This document shows, piece by piece, positions 62,560-64,000 of a stretch of 64,000 nucleotides of DNA. The position numbers were made by a program, and so were the translations under genes. The notes beneath the pieces were generated by a model. That model saw nothing but the letters and a program-made list of their open reading frames with translations. It did not search any database and was not told the origin of the DNA. The stretch is from Pelargonium tetragonum (lineage: Eukaryota > Streptophyta > Magnoliopsida > Geraniales > Geraniaceae), in assembly GCA_036897445.1 (NCBI GenBank), contig JAYMTL010000004.1, positions 124,001-188,000 of the forward strand. Direction: 5' to 3'. The first letter of the stretch is position 1; every line of letters begins with the position of its first letter.

Positions 62560-62680
62560 GATTTCAGTTAGCTAGTTACTTTCCTGTCACAGCTTATACT
62601 ATTTAGAGTGATTTTTATCGGTATATTTATTAGTTTAGTGATATAGTTTCTAAGAGTCTAATAGATAGTAAGTTTGGCAT
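62560..62680 (-). repeat. Possible repeat island 18, leader fragment
   Basis: TA-rich block (TATTTATTAGTTTAGTGATATAG and CTAATAGATAGTAAG) that reads on the minus strand like an island leader. There is no body. The weakest member listed. Confidence 0.2.
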
Positions 62681-64000
62681 TGTTCTAATTCATTTGTATT
62701 CCTTTTTACTTAACAAATATCCTTCATTTTTTTAGTAGGCATTCTTTTCATTTTAAAGACCCGAAGTGATTTGACACACCCTCCCTACCCTTTCGGCAAT
62801 ATGTAACTATGATATATCTTTAATAAAAGAAACTTACGAAAGCTGTCTAGGTCAATATTACAATAAAGTTTACAAAGGAAATGCTTTATTAAATTGACAT
62901 GCATTATAATACACTAGGAAAACCTTGTTTTCGGTTATCAATATAAGTACAAAAAGTGATTCATATTATATTAATTAAGTAATACTGCTCTGATTATATT
63001 TAAATATCTTTCCATTTCAGGCTTATTGACTTAGTAGCTCAGAACTGGATCTTTCTCTTATGAACTAAAAAAATGACCATATGAAGTAGGATCCCTTTTA
63101 GAACTCAAAACCCTTTAAACTTTGTAGAATTCCAGTACTGCAACTCCCTTGCCTTGTCCTACTCGTGAGGTAAAACAATAACTTTAAAATATTTCCTATA
63201 TAGAATTTGAGTTTGTTTTAGAATTCCCAGACCTCTCTGCTTGCTACATTTTATTTAAACCCCAGTTTCCAAAACCTAATTCTAGACTGTACTTTTCTTA
63301 ATTTAGTTAGTAGGATTTTCACTAGCTAAGAAAAAGACTTTACCTTATAACTTATAAAATGGCACAAAATTGGGATTGGAAGAAACTACTCTATAATAAG
63401 GAAAGATTTTAGCCTAAATTCAAATAAAAGAGTACTTTTTGTTAAAAGCCCCCTTTGTTAAAATTCATACTTTACTAGATTTGCTGGGTCTTACCACATA
63501 AAAACTTCTGAATACTTAGCTCCGTATAGGAAATAGGAAAGCCTTCTTTATTTTTGTGTTATATTTGTTTTTTCTTTACCTTGTTAATTAGGGACTGGTA
63601 AGGGAATGAGAACAACACCAACAGGAAAAAGCAGGATTTCACTTGACTTCATTACTTAAACAAAAACCCTTCCAGAAAACTTAGACTCTTTTCTATTGTA
63701 AAACCCCAACCAAGTTCTTTTTGGAAACTGTTCTTTCATTCTTAAAGCCTATCCTATACTTTATTCATTTCTATTTGGTTATAGTAGACCCCTTACTTAG
63801 GACTTAAAAAGGACTTAGATTCATTTCTATTTGGTAACTAGAACCCCGCCGGAAGCAGAGTAATGAGTTCCTTTACAAATTAAAAACTTTAATAAGACGC
63901 TAAAACAGGAATAACAAAGTAAGAAGGCTTCTCCTTTGTCAATCTCTTTAACCTAAAACCCCTTTAATTTAAGAGTAGTAAATCCCCTATAACCTTAGCG
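62681..64000. other. Gene-free background, segment 11
   Basis: No frame of 60 codons. A 17-bp direct repeat lies near the right end (63763 and 63819). Confidence 0.55.
63763..63835 (+). repeat. 17-bp direct repeat, 56-bp period
   Basis: ATTCATTTCTATTTGGT at 63763-63779 and exactly again at 63819-63835. The intervening DNA also holds two copies of AGGACTTA. Either a decayed tandem pair or the short direct repeats left by a local duplication. Confidence 0.7.

Overview
This 64 kb window looks eukaryotic and AT-rich (roughly 35% G+C by eye), and I could not recognise a single intact gene in it. No reading frame exceeds about 91 codons on either strand. With stop codons near 7-8% of triplets, several stop-free runs of that size are expected by chance in 128 kb of strand, so the short frames carry little weight alone. 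I saw no rRNA core, reverse transcriptase, transposase, kinase, transporter or homing-endonuclease motif, and no CRISPR array.

Two kinds of DNA alternate. The background (most of the window) is TpA-rich, stop-rich and apparently single-copy. It is sprinkled with tiny GC-rich hairpins of the form AAGGG-(2 to 5 nt)-CCCTT or GGGGTTCCCC, far more often than base composition predicts. Set into it are about 17 islands of 0.1-0.8 kb (near 7.8, 12.0, 22.5, 27.0, 32.9, 33.9, 35.4, 35.9, 36.3, 37.8, 39.2, 42.7, 43.2, 47.1, 51.8, 53.0, 56.7 and perhaps 62.6 kb). Most seem to be decayed copies of one repeat family, in both orientations. A typical copy has a TA-rich leader and then a lysine-, threonine- and alanine-rich body with recurring words such as GGTATAGCT, GCTACA and AAGATACAGATAAAG. 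Two bodies keep open frames of about 80 codons (7788-8027 on +, 43026-43286 on -). A hand count in the 56.4 kb island gives (CpA+TpG)/(ApC+GpT) = 4/15 and TpA/ApT = 24/13, the pattern left by repeat-induced point mutation (RIP) or similar C-to-T decay in ascomycete fungi. Two background samples gave 14/15 with 13/6, and 7/8 with 11/10, a weaker version of the same bias.

A third layer is a set of tRNA-like relics. The T-loop/B-box word GGTTCRANTC occurs six times where about 0.7 is expected. Several sites extend into tRNA-like anticodon arms at the correct spacing (Asp-like 5.7 kb, Lys(CUU)/Asn-like 10.4 kb, class II-like 15.5 kb, Tyr-like with a long variable region 38.6 kb, Lys(UUU)-like 42.3 kb, Val-like 50.2 kb), but stems are mismatched and acceptor stems are lost. 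A long variable region in a Tyr-type tRNA is a bacterial/organellar trait, so organelle-derived DNA is one possibility.

Best reading: a gene-free, mutation-worn AT-rich compartment, most likely of a filamentous fungus, though a bloated organelle genome or nuclear DNA rich in organelle insertions is not excluded. No operon-like or cooperating gene set was found. What merits follow-up is the repeat family, the mini-hairpins and the tRNA relics.
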